Below are positions 8,541-16,788 of a stretch of 64,000 bases of DNA, piece after piece. The translations under genes were made by a program, and so were the position numbers. The notes below the pieces were generated by a model. That model was not told the DNA's origin. It searched no databases and saw only the letters and a list, made by a program, of their open reading frames with translations. The number at the start of each line of letters is the position of its first letter. The stretch's first letter is position 1. Origin of the DNA: Acidimicrobiaceae bacterium (GTDB taxonomy: Bacteria > Actinomycetota > Acidimicrobiia > Acidimicrobiales > Ilumatobacteraceae); NCBI GenBank assembly GCA_016722025.1, contig JADKGZ010000006.1:62001-126000 (forward strand). The letters are read 5' to 3'.

Positions 8541-8939
8541 CTACGTCGCCGATGCCGGATGCATGGTGAGTGGCGTGTGGCGGGCCAGCGTGACGAAGTC
8601 GGCATCGGCGTGCAGCAGCGGCGAGGCAACGCGTATCGACACCGCGGCGATGAGGCAATCGACGAGCTTGCGAACGGTCTCGCCGTTCCGGCGGCAGATT
8701 CGGTAGAGCGCTGCGGCCTCCTCGTAGTCGCCCGGGGTCATCGCCACCACGGTCGCCCTCGCCAACAGTGCCCGAAGTTGTACGAGATGCCGCTCGTCGC
8801 GGGCTCCTGCGAGCACCTCCATGATGATGACATCGCAGGTTGCGATGTCATCGGCCAACAGGTCGTCGACAGTCGTGCAGACGGCGGACCCGGTATCGCG
8901 AAGGAACTCCACCCACGCCGAGGTGTCGATGACGATCAA
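8541..8939 (-). CDS. vapC: VapC-type PIN-domain ribonuclease toxin
   Basis: 132-residue PIN-domain protein, a Mg-dependent RNase toxin. Acidic active-site residues are visible in VIDTSAWVEFL (start), MEVLAG (about residue 40) and DCLIAA and ADADF in the C-terminal half. The start is a TTG at 8939 that overlaps the vapB stop (TTGA), giving MIVIDTSAW; an upstream ATG in this frame would run well into vapB and add unrelated residues. The overlap is typical of translational coupling in toxin-antitoxin pairs. The target RNA cannot be predicted. Confidence 0.88.
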   Translation of the reverse strand: MIVIDTSAWVEFLRDTGSAVCTTVDDLLADDIATCDVIIMEVLAGARDERHLVQLRALLARATVVAMTPGDYEEAAALYRICRRNGETVRKLVDCLIAAVSIRVASPLLHADADFVTLARHTPLTMHPASAT

Positions 8940-9139
8940 TCGACGCGGCCGACTCTGAGTGCTTCCAGGTCCTCGTTCCACCCCGAGCCACGCAGCGAAC
9001 GCGCATCGTCGAGGTCGAGGGGTTCAGCCGCAAGCAGCCGTAACGCCATGTTGACGGCGTCCCGCTTCGTGTCGAGGTGGAAGCGCTCCATGACGGCATG
9101 GCATGCAGCGTCGTCGATGTCGATGTTGGTGCGTGACAT
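8936..9139 (-). CDS. vapB: VapB-type antitoxin
   Basis: 67-residue antitoxin of the VapB/ribbon-helix-helix group: an N-terminal strand MSRTNIDIDD, a helical section with the KRDAVNMALRLLA pattern, and an acidic tail with GSGWNEDLEAL that would bind the toxin. It overlaps vapC by four bases. TATGGT sits six bases before the ATG, so the message is probably leaderless. An eight-base direct repeat overlaps this promoter and could be bound by the VapBC complex. Confidence 0.88.
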   Translation of the reverse strand: MSRTNIDIDDAACHAVMERFHLDTKRDAVNMALRLLAAEPLDLDDARSLRGSGWNEDLEALRVGRVD

Positions 9140-9155
9140 ACACCAACCATACACC
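9137..9155 (-). promoter_or_regulatory. vapB promoter with direct repeat
   Basis: Two copies of CATACACC (9137-9144 and 9148-9155, 11-base period) cover the vapB start codon and its -10 element TATGGT (9146-9151, minus strand). VapB proteins usually autoregulate, so this repeat is a candidate operator. The repeat is seen directly; binding is inferred. Confidence 0.45.
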
Positions 9156-9242
9156 ACTGGCCTGAGCGATGTGTTGATCGGCTCACCGGGCAGGTGGCGT
9201 ACCGTGAGCCGATGGCCAGACGATCGTGAGAGGATGCCGCTC

Positions 9243-11584
9243 ATGGGGAATGAAGGCGACGACATGAACGGCAACGACATGAACGGCAACGACATGAACG
9301 GCAGTGACGTGCGGACGGCATTTCGCACCTGCCCGCTGTGCGAGGCGGGGTGCGGGCTGGAGATCACCGTCAAGCGTGGCCCTCAGGGCGAGACCGTCAC
9401 GCGCATTCGTGGCGATATGGCCGACGTGTTCAGCCACGGTTTCATCTGCCCCAAGGGCAGCACGCTCAAGCAGCTGCACGACGACCCCGATCGTGTGCGG
9501 CGGCCGCTGGTGAAGCGCAACGGTGTGCACGAAGAGGTCGAGTGGGCGGAGGCATGGGCAGTGATCGCCGACCGGCTTCCCGAGATGATGGCCCGCCACG
9601 GCCGCGAGTCGGTGGGCGTGTACCTGGGCAACCCCAGCGCGCACAGCCTCTCGGCACTGCTCTACAACCGATCGATGCTGCAGGCGCTCGGAACGCGCCG
9701 CCGGTTCAGTGCGTCGACGGTGGATCAGATGCCGCGCCAGGTGGCTGCCGCCTACGTGTTCGGCACCGCGGTCAGCGTGCCGGTACCCGATCTCGACCAC
9801 ACCGACTTCCTGGTGATCATGGGCGCCAACCCGTACGCGTCGAACGGCAGCCTGTGCACCGCGCCCGACTTCCCCGGTCGCATCGAAGCGATCCGCGCCC
9901 GGGGTGGCACGGTGGTGGTGGTCGATCCTCGTCGCAGCCGCACGGCAGAGGAAGCCGATCGCTGGTTGCCCATCCGCCCCGGCACCGATGCGTTGCTGCT
10001 CGCCGCGATGGTCACCACCCTCGCCGTCGACGGGTTGATCGCTCCCGGCGATCATGTGGCGCCGCACCTGCAGGGCCTCGACGAAGTGGTCGCCGCGCTC
10101 GCGCCGTTCACACCCGAGTCCGTTGCACAGGCCACCGGGCTGGCCGCCGGCGAGATCAGGTCGCTTGCGCGCGACATGGCAGCGGCCGCCAGCGGCAGTG
10201 TGTACGGGCGCATCGGCACCACCACCACCGGGCTCGGCAACGAGGGCTTCGGCACGGTCACCTCGTGGCTGATCGACGTCGTCAACATCGTCACCGGCAA
10301 CCTCGATCGGCGCGGCGGGGCGATGTTCACCATGCCGGTTGCCGGCGCGCCGACGACGCGTGGAAGTCGGGCACCGGCAAGGGTTTCGCGATCGGTCGTG
10401 GGCACACGGTCTCGCGCCAGCTGCCAGAGGTGATGGGCGAGTACCCGGCCGCGGCGATGGCGGAGGAGATCACCCGTGCGGGCGACCAGGGCATCAAGGT
10501 GATGATCACCGTCGCCGGCAACCCGGTGCTGAGCACCCCCAACAGCCTGCAGCTCGACGAGGCGCTGAGCGAGTTGGAGTTCATGGTCAGCGTCGACATG
10601 TACCTCAACGAGACCACCCGGCACGCCGACGTGATCTTGCCGCCGCCATCGCAACTGCAGCGCGGCCACTACGACGTGGCGTTGCTGCAGTTCGCCATCC
10701 GCAACGTGGCCAACTACAGCGACCCCGTGCTGCCACTCGACGACCACCAGCCCGATGAGTGGGAGATCCTCGCCAAGCTCGGCCTGATTGCCGCTGGGCT
10801 CGGCGCCGACGCCGAGCCGGCGTTGGCCGACGAGGTCGGCATGCGCAGCATGGTGCAGAGCTCGGTGAACGACCCGAGCTCTCCCATCCACGGGCGCGAT
10901 GCCGACGAGATCGTGTCGGCCCTGGGCGACGAGCCCGGCCCGGCGCGCATGCTCGACTTCATGTTGCAGACGGGCCCGTTCGGCGCGGCGTTCGGAGCCA
11001 ACCCCGACGGAGCCAGCGTGGCGTTGCTGCGTGCAAACCCCCACGGCGTGGACTTCGGCGCCCTGCAGGCTCGGCTACCGGAGATCCTGCGCACGCCCAG
11101 CGGAACGATCGAGTTGAACCATCCGATCCTGATGGCCGACCTCGTGCGCTTGCACGCAGCGATGGATGCAGCGGCGCACCAGCCGCTGGTGCTGGTGGGG
11201 CGTCGGCACCTGCGCAGCAACAACTCGTGGATGCACAACATCGAGGTGCTGGTGAAAGGCAAGCCGCGCTGCACGCTGCACGTGCACCCCGACGATGCTG
11301 CTCGGCTCGGTCTCAGCGACGGGGGAGTGGCTCGCGTCACCAGCCGCGTGGGCACGGTCGACGCCGCGGTGGAGGTGACCGATTCGATCAGGCCGGGCGT
11401 GGTGAGCCTGCCGCACGGGTGGGGCCACGGGCAGCCCGGCACGCGCATGCGGGTGGCCGCCGAGCGAGCAGGGGTGAACAGCAACATCCTGGCCGACCAC
11501 ACGGCCATCGACCCGTTGTCGGGAACCTCGGTGCTCAACGGCATCCCGGTGGAGATCGTCGGAGTTGCCGTCGCTGCCGTATAG
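9243..11584 (+). CDS. Molybdopterin oxidoreductase (formate dehydrogenase/DMSO-reductase family), one frame slip
   Basis: About 780 residues of a molybdenum or tungsten bis-MGD enzyme. A 4Fe-4S site is formed by Cys30, Cys33, Cys37 and Cys69 (CPLCEAGC ... CPKG). The middle domains include GANPYASNGSLC and VVDPRRSRTAEEAD. The C-terminal dinucleotide-binding domain (about residues 650-780) has HPDDAARLGLSDG and LPHGWGHG. The frame slips once between 10341 and 10352 in a GC run: codons read through GAP near 10352, then DAWKSGTGKGF continues in the -1 frame, consistent with one missing base. Substrate unknown; no electron-transfer partner lies next to it. Confidence 0.8.
9261..9305 (+). repeat. 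15-base tandem repeat in the 5' end of the oxidoreductase gene
   Basis: Three units of GACATGAACGGCAAC (9261-9275, 9276-9290, 9291-9305; the last ends AGT) encode the DMNGN repeats before the first iron-sulfur cysteine. Each unit also contains an in-frame ATG, so the exact translation start is uncertain. Confidence 0.8.
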
Positions 11585-11621
11585 AACGCGCGCTGGTTGT
11601 CGACGTTGCGTGCGGGGAACC

Positions 11622-11638
11622 TGTGGATATGTGGATAA
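11622..11638 (-). promoter_or_regulatory. Two overlapping DnaA-box-like sequences
   Basis: TGTGGATAT (11622-11630) and TGTGGATAA (11630-11638) share one base. The second is the exact complement of the DnaA box TTATCCACA; the first has one mismatch. DnaA control of ribonucleotide reductase genes is known from Escherichia coli nrdAB. Whether it applies here is inference. Confidence 0.45.
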
Positions 11639-11953
11639 CCACTGCCTTGTCATCTCCTGTTCCCACAGCGTTTCCCTGCTTTCCACCAGGAAATACACAT
11701 GGTTGTACCCCTTCCTCCCCACAGGGCGGCAGCCGTAAGGTGGCCGCCGTAGCTGGCAGCGGTGTGAGGGCGCGGATGGACAGCGGAGCATCAAAATGGC
11801 ACTCGACCGCTCGAGTGGACGGCCGATGCACCGCTGTGGGGTCACTGTTCCCGAACCTGTGTCCCTCGCACCGCCTGCCACTTCTCCAGCCGTCATGCCG
11901 ATCCACCAGCGGTGATGCGAGATCGGCAGGTTGGTCATTGACACAGGCGTAAC

Positions 11954-12027
11954 TACAGTGCTGTAATCTCCCAACCACTTGTGGTGCTTCAGCAAATGGG
12001 GGCATTGCAGACACCACATGTTGTGGT
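11954..12027. promoter_or_regulatory. Candidate NrdR boxes upstream of nrdJ
   Basis: Three perfect-arm palindromes: TACAG-TG-CTGTA (11954-11965), ACCAC-TT-GTGGT (11974-11985) and ACCACA-TGT-TGTGGT (12013-12027). The last, read as a 16-mer from 12011, agrees with the NrdR consensus ACACWATATATWGTGT at 12 of 16 positions. Centres are about 20 and 40 bases apart, near whole helical turns. nrdR itself is in this window. Confidence 0.5.
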
Positions 12028-12029
12028 TG

Positions 12030-14750
12030 ATGTGGTGGTTGCGGGGGGTTGCGTCACTGCTGGTGCGCTCTTCTCGTGCTCGTTCGTCGGGTCGTCCGCT
12101 TCCCGAGCGCGAGTGGTCGCTCAAGCAGGTCATCGATCGCGTGGCCAACACCGTCACCACCTGGGGCATCGAAGGCGGCTACTTCGCCGACCAGGCCGAG
12201 ACCGATGCGTTCAACAACGAGCTGAAGTACATCCTCGTCACCCAGCGGGCGGCGTTCAACAGCCCGGTGTGGTTCAACATCGGCGTCAAGGGCGTGCCCC
12301 AGCAGGCGAGCGCGTGCTTCATCCTCGCCGTGGAAGACACCATGGACGGCATCCTCAACTGGTACAAGGAAGAGGGCGTCATCTTCAAGGGTGGCTCCGG
12401 TTCGGGCATCAACCTGTCCAACATCCGCAGCAGCTACGAGCTGCTCAACGGTGGCGGCACGGCCAGCGGCCCGGTCAGCTTCATGCGTGGCGCCGATGCG
12501 TCGGCGGGCACGATCAAGAGCGGTGGCAAGACCCGCCGCGCCGCCAAGATGGTGATCCTCAACGTCGACCACCCCGACGTCGAAGAGTTCATCTGGTGCA
12601 AGGTGAAAGAAGAGCGCAAGGCGCGCGTGCTGCGCGACGCCGGCTTCGACATGGATCTCGACGGCGCCGACAGCTTCAGCATCCAGTACCAGAACGCCAA
12701 CAACTCGGTGCGCGTCAGCGACGAGTTCATGCAGGCCGTGGTCGACGACGCCGACTGGAGCTTCAAGGCGGTCATCGACGGCACCCCGGTGCGCACCGTG
12801 CGCGCCCGCGACCTGTGGCGCGACATCGCGCAGGCCAGCTGGGAGTGCGCCGACCCGGGCCTGCAGTTCGACACCACCATCAACAAGTGGCACACCGCGC
12901 ATGCCTCGGGCCGCATCAACGGCAGCAACCCGTGCAGCGAGTACATGCACATCGACAACTCGGCCTGCAACCTGGCCAGCATCAACCTGCTGCACTACCT
13001 CGACGAGGAAGGCGAGTTCGACGTCGATGCCTACATGCACACCATCGAGGTCATGTTCACCGCGCAGGAGATCCTCGTCGGCCGCGCCGACTACCCCACG
13101 GAGAAGATCGGCGAGAACAGCCGCAAGTTCCGCCAGCTCGGCCTGGGCTACGCCAACCTCGGCGCAACCTTGATGGCGCTGGGCCTGCCCTACGACAGCG
13201 AAGAGGGCCGGGCCTGGGCGGCGGCACTCACCTCGTTGATGACCGGCCACGCCTACGCCACCAGCGCTCGCACCGCGAGCCGCATGGGGTCGTTCGCCGG
13301 CTTCTCGGAGAACGAGGCGCTACATGCTCGACGTGCTGCGCATGCACCGCGATGCGCACACCACCATCGCCAGCCACACCGGTGTGCCCGCAGAGCTGGT
13401 TGCCGCCGGCCAGGCCGCATGGGAGTCCGCCGTGCGCGACGGCGAGGAGTACGGCGTGCGCAACGCGCAGGCGTCGGTGCTCGCGCCCACCGGCACCATC
13501 GGCTTGATGATGGACTGCGACACCACCGGCATCGAGCCCGACCTGGGCCTGTGCAAGATGAAGAAGCTGGTCGGTGGCGGCACGATGACCATCGTCAACC
13601 AGACCATCCCGCGTGCGCTGCGCAAGCTGGCTACACCCCGCAGCAGATCGACGACATCGTCGGCTACATCGACCGGGAGAAGAGCATCCTCGGTGCCCCG
13701 CACCTGGCTGCTGCGCACGTTGCCGTGTTCGCCTGCAGCATGGGCGACAACACCATCCACTACGAAGGCCACGTGCGGATGATGGGTGCCGTGCAGTCGT
13801 TCATCTCGGGTGCCATCTCCAAGACCGTCAACATGCCCGAAGACGCGGCGGTGGAAGACATCGAGGCGCTGCACCTGTTGTCGTGGCAGCTGGGCCTCAA
13901 GGCCGTCGCCATCTACCGCGACAACTGCAAGGTCGGCCAGCCGCTCAGCACCGCCAAGAAGGACGGCGCCGAGGAGGCTCCCGAAGCAGCCGCGGCCACG
14001 CAGGTGGTCGAGCGCATCGTCGAGAAGATCGTGCACCAGCCCATCCGCCAGAAGCTGCCGCGCAGCCGTCGTGGTCGCACGTTCGAGTTCCGCGTCGCCG
14101 ACTGCAAGGGCTTCGCCACGATCGGCGAGTACGCCACCGGCCAGCCCGGTGAGATCTTCCTCACCGTCTCCAAGCAGGGTTCCACGCTCAGCGGCATCAT
14201 GGACGCCTTCGCCAAGAGCATCAGCTACGGCCTGCAGTACGGCGTGCCCGTGCGTGCGTTCGTGGAGGCGTTCACCAACATGCGCTTCGAGCCGGCCGGC
14301 ATGACCGACGACCCCGACATCCGTTTCGCCTCGTCGATCATGGACTACCTGTTCCGTCGTCTGTCGCTGGAGTACATGACCTACGACGAGCGTGCCGAGC
14401 TGGGCATCTTCTCCATCGACGAGCGCCTGCAGCCCACGTTGCCCGGCGTGGAGGAGAGCGTGTGGGAAACCCGCACCGGCAGCGAGATGGTCTCCGACCC
14501 CAAGACCATCCCGTCGGCGGAAGACCTGTTGGTGCAGATGGAGCTCGGTGTGGCCCCGGCCGCCCCGAACAACGACGTCACCAACCCCGGTGGCGTGCTG
14601 CGGGCCCAAGAGCAGCCAGCGCAGGTCACGCCCAAGCCCGCCGTGCGCCACAGCGATGCCCCGATGTGCATGCAGTGCGGTGTGCAGATGAACCGCGCCG
14701 GCAGCTGCCACGCCTGCCCCAGCTGCGGCAGCACCAGCGGCTGCAGCTGA
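12030..14750 (+). CDS. nrdJ: Class II (B12-dependent) ribonucleotide reductase, two frame slips, N-terminus lacking
   Basis: Adenosylcobalamin-dependent reductase supplying dNTPs. Recognised from REWSLKQVIDRV, QQASACFILAVEDTMDGI, KGGSGSGINLSNIRSS, the active-site NPCSEYMH and, in another frame, VLAPTGTIGLMMDCDTTG. The C-terminus ends in CxxC pairs (CMQCGVQM, CPSCGS), as expected for thiol re-reduction. An extra base near 13314-13320 and a missing base near 13629 place about 100 residues, including part of the active site, in the +1 frame; the two cancel. The usual 80-100 residues before REWSL are absent, so the ATG at 12030 is only a placeholder. Confidence 0.88.
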   Translation: MWWLRGVASLLVRSSRARSSGRPLPEREWSLKQVIDRVANTVTTWGIEGGYFADQAETDAFNNELKYILVTQRAAFNSPVWFNIGVKGVPQQASACFILAVEDTMDGILNWYKEEGVIFKGGSGSGINLSNIRSSYELLNGGGTASGPVSFMRGADASAGTIKSGGKTRRAAKMVILNVDHPDVEEFIWCKVKEERKARVLRDAGFDMDLDGADSFSIQYQNANNSVRVSDEFMQAVVDDADWSFKAVIDGTPVRTVRARDLWRDIAQASWECADPGLQFDTTINKWHTAHASGRINGSNPCSEYMHIDNSACNLASINLLHYLDEEGEFDVDAYMHTIEVMFTAQEILVGRADYPTEKIGENSRKFRQLGLGYANLGATLMALGLPYDSEEGRAWAAALTSLMTGHAYATSARTASRMGSFAGFSENEALHARRAAHAPRCAHHHRQPHRCARRAGCRRPGRMGVRRARRRGVRRAQRAGVGARAHRHHRLDDGLRHHRHRARPGPVQDEEAGRWRHDDHRQPDHPACAAQAGYTPQQIDDIVGYIDREKSILGAPHLAAAHVAVFACSMGDNTIHYEGHVRMMGAVQSFISGAISKTVNMPEDAAVEDIEALHLLSWQLGLKAVAIYRDNCKVGQPLSTAKKDGAEEAPEAAAATQVVERIVEKIVHQPIRQKLPRSRRGRTFEFRVADCKGFATIGEYATGQPGEIFLTVSKQGSTLSGIMDAFAKSISYGLQYGVPVRAFVEAFTNMRFEPAGMTDDPDIRFASSIMDYLFRRLSLEYMTYDERAELGIFSIDERLQPTLPGVEESVWETRTGSEMVSDPKTIPSAEDLLVQMELGVAPAAPNNDVTNPGGVLRAQEQPAQVTPKPAVRHSDAPMCMQCGVQMNRAGSCHACPSCGSTSGCS

Positions 14751-14815
14751 CCGAACGGTGATGGTGAGGGTGCGCGGCGTGGGCCGCGACTGGTACGGCC
14801 TCTACGATTGACGAC

Positions 14816-15296
14816 GTGGCCCGACGCCTGCCAGCCCCAGGGACGCTCTCCCCGATGTACTTCCTCTTCGCTGCGTCGCAGCGAGTCGGTGCGCTCCTCG
14901 CCGAAGCACTGGCTGATGCGCCGCTCGACGCTGGCGGCTACGCGTTCTACAGCGCGTTGCGCGAAACGCAACCGACATCGCCGACCGACCTTGCCCGCCA
15001 TCTCGGGATGCCGGTCTCGACGGTGCTCGACACGCTGAGCGGCTTGCAGCGTCGCGAGCACGTTGCCCGCTTGCGCAATCCCCGTGACCGTCGCTCGTAC
15101 CTCGTGCGCCTCACCGATGCGGGTGAACAGGTGCACGATGAAACCGAAGTGCTGTTCAGCGAGGCTGACGCGCAGCTGCTCGCCCACCTCGGCGGTCGCC
15201 GAGCCGAGCTGATCGAGGTGCTCTCGTTGCTGAAGGACGCCGGGCGAGACCGCGCTCGACGAACTGCGGGTTGCCCGCGCTCGGCGAGCCGTGTGA
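14816..15296 (+). CDS. MarR-family regulator (with a probable indel near the 3' end)
   Basis: Winged-helix regulator of about 159 residues. It shows ALRETQPTSPTDLARHLGMP, the recognition region VSTVLDTLSGLQRR and the wing with RNPRDRRSYLVRLT typical of MarR. As read, the frame runs on to 15571 through the start of the next gene, with an unnatural composition. One extra G at 15242-15244 would explain this: without it the protein ends naturally as ETALDELRVARARRAV at TGA 15294-15296. The two palindromes immediately downstream are the likely operator for control of the peptidase gene. Confidence 0.75.
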
Positions 15297-15297
15297 T

Positions 15298-15332
15298 GCC
15301 ACGGTTCCGTGGCACATGTCACGGAACCGTGA
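15298..15332. promoter_or_regulatory. Double palindromic operator in front of the S41 lipoprotein gene
   Basis: GCCACGG-TT-CCGTGGC (15298-15313) and TCACGG-AA-CCGTGA (15319-15332) are perfect palindromes with the same CACGG half-site, centred 20 bases apart. The second abuts a TAGTTT -10 element (15333-15338), which is six bases before ATG 15345; the first covers the -35 position. This is the expected arrangement for repression by the adjacent MarR protein. Confidence 0.7.
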
Positions 15333-15344
15333 TAGTTTTGCACG

Positions 15345-16709
15345 ATGTCAACTCGCCGAATCTGCGCCGTCGCCGTTGCTCTCTCCGTCGTGGGCGGATG
15401 TGCGTCGGAGACAGGCGGTTCGCCCTCGGAGACCACGGTCGTTGCGACGTCGGAGGCGACACTCCCGCCGGCAACGGTGACGACGCTCACGGGTGGGCCG
15501 CTGCCGGCCTCTACGATTGTGCCCGACGGTGCGGTGAGTCGTTGGGCCGAGGACATGCAGGCGCTCGGTGATGGCGTTCGCCGGATCCATCCGAACCCGT
15601 TCTGGCGCCAGTCCGAGGCCGAGTTCGACGCATCGTTGACCGCGGCGCCCGAGCATCTTGCGCAGCTCGACGACATCGACGCTCGTGCGGAGGTCATGCG
15701 GCTCACTGCCCAGATCGACGGCCACACCGGCGTGTACCTCGGTGAAGCCGGATTCCACCTGTACGCGATCCACCTCTACGAGTTCGGTGGCGACTTCGCC
15801 GTCATCGCCGCCGCGGACGCGGCGCTGGTCGGCGCCACGGTGCTGAGCATCGACGGTGTGCCGGTCGCCGACGCGGCCGCTGCGGTTGCGCCCTACTCGC
15901 CGTTCGACAACGAATCGACGATACGGCTCGTCGTGCCCACGCTGCTCACGACACCCGAAGTGCTGCGCGCGGCGGGCGTCATCGACGACATGGCGGCGCC
16001 GCACTACGTCGTGCGCTTGACCGATGGAAGCGAGCGCGAGATCGATCCCGACCAACTGTCATGGGAGGAGTTCGTGGCCATCGATCCGAAACCCATCGGA
16101 ATGACCAAGATCGCCTCGATACCGGCGTTGGCCCGTATCGACGAGCCGTTCTGGACCACCGTGTTGGACGCAGCGCCCGATGGCGGCGAGGCGTTGTACC
16201 TGCAATACAACGAGGTGGTCCGCACGAGTGGCCCGAGATCGATCGACCAATTGGCCGACGAGATCGACGCGGCACTCAGCGGTGGGAACATCACTCGCCT
16301 CGTCGTCGACCTTCGCTACAACCCCGGCGGCAACGTCCGTGAGTACGCACCGCTGCTCAGCGTCTTGACGACCAACCCGACGCTTGCCGCTCCGCGGTCG
16401 CTGGTGGTGCTCATCGGGCGTCAGACGTTCTCGGCGGCGGTGCTGCTCGCAACAGAGTTGGACAACCTGACCAACGCTGTGTTCGTCGGCGAACCGACGG
16501 GCGGCAGCCCGAACCTGTACGCCGACCCGAGTCCGCTCACGCTGCCGAACAGCGGGATCGTCGTCAACGTGTCGTCCGAGTTCTTCGAGGCCGGCGGACT
16601 GAGCGACCTACGTGACGCCATCGCTCCCGACATCGCGGTGACGGTCGGTCTCGACGATTTCCTTGCCGGCCGCGACCCCGTGCTCGACGCCGCGCTCGCC
16701 CTTGCGTGA
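15345..16709 (+). CDS. S41-family (tricorn/C-terminal-processing-like) lipoprotein
   Basis: 454 residues: signal peptide with lipobox GGCA near residue 19, a Thr-rich linker, and a domain resembling S41 serine peptidases. It has LVVDLRYNPGGN and GRQTFSAA, with the nucleophile position Ser363, then GEPTGGSPN. The lysine used by classical CtpA-type enzymes after the Gly-Gly is replaced by Ser, so it resembles the tricorn-like branch or may be inactive. TAGTTT six bases upstream of ATG indicates a leaderless promoter, covered by the MarR-type operator. Regulation by the adjacent MarR gene is likely. Confidence 0.75.
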   Translation: MSTRRICAVAVALSVVGGCASETGGSPSETTVVATSEATLPPATVTTLTGGPLPASTIVPDGAVSRWAEDMQALGDGVRRIHPNPFWRQSEAEFDASLTAAPEHLAQLDDIDARAEVMRLTAQIDGHTGVYLGEAGFHLYAIHLYEFGGDFAVIAAADAALVGATVLSIDGVPVADAAAAVAPYSPFDNESTIRLVVPTLLTTPEVLRAAGVIDDMAAPHYVVRLTDGSEREIDPDQLSWEEFVAIDPKPIGMTKIASIPALARIDEPFWTTVLDAAPDGGEALYLQYNEVVRTSGPRSIDQLADEIDAALSGGNITRLVVDLRYNPGGNVREYAPLLSVLTTNPTLAAPRSLVVLIGRQTFSAAVLLATELDNLTNAVFVGEPTGGSPNLYADPSPLTLPNSGIVVNVSSEFFEAGGLSDLRDAIAPDIAVTVGLDDFLAGRDPVLDAALALA

Positions 16710-16788
16710 CGTTCGGCCACGGAACCCGCGCCCACGCGACGGCCAAGAGGGCGTGATCGTGCGCCGGTGGCGGCGTAGCCTCCGACGC

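Larger units (their letters stand above)
11585..12029. other. 445-base non-coding region upstream of nrdJ
   Basis: No convincing protein or known RNA is seen on either strand. The region holds two overlapping DnaA-box-like sequences near its left end and three palindromes resembling NrdR boxes near its right end. I looked for a cobalamin riboswitch, because nrdJ is B12-dependent, and could not find its conserved B12-box sequence. Part of the nrdJ 5' end may also be missing here. Confidence 0.5.

Noticed and set aside
8442..9242. Upstream extension of the molybdopterin oxidoreductase frame
   Set aside because: It is antisense to vapBC and the reductase gene; the enzyme's iron-sulfur motif begins shortly after ATG 9243.
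11585..12029. Cobalamin riboswitch in front of nrdJ
   Set aside because: Expected for a B12 enzyme, but the conserved B12-box sequence (GCCACTG with its flanking helix) could not be found; a covariance search would be decisive.
12030..14750. Intein in nrdJ
   Set aside because: The out-of-frame 100-residue block contains normal NrdJ motifs in another frame, and no intein splicing motifs are present; two cancelling indels explain it better.
14816..15571. MarR protein with a 100-residue extra C-terminal domain
   Set aside because: The tail overlaps the next gene and its operator and has no domain-like character; removing one G near 15243 gives a natural end at 15296.
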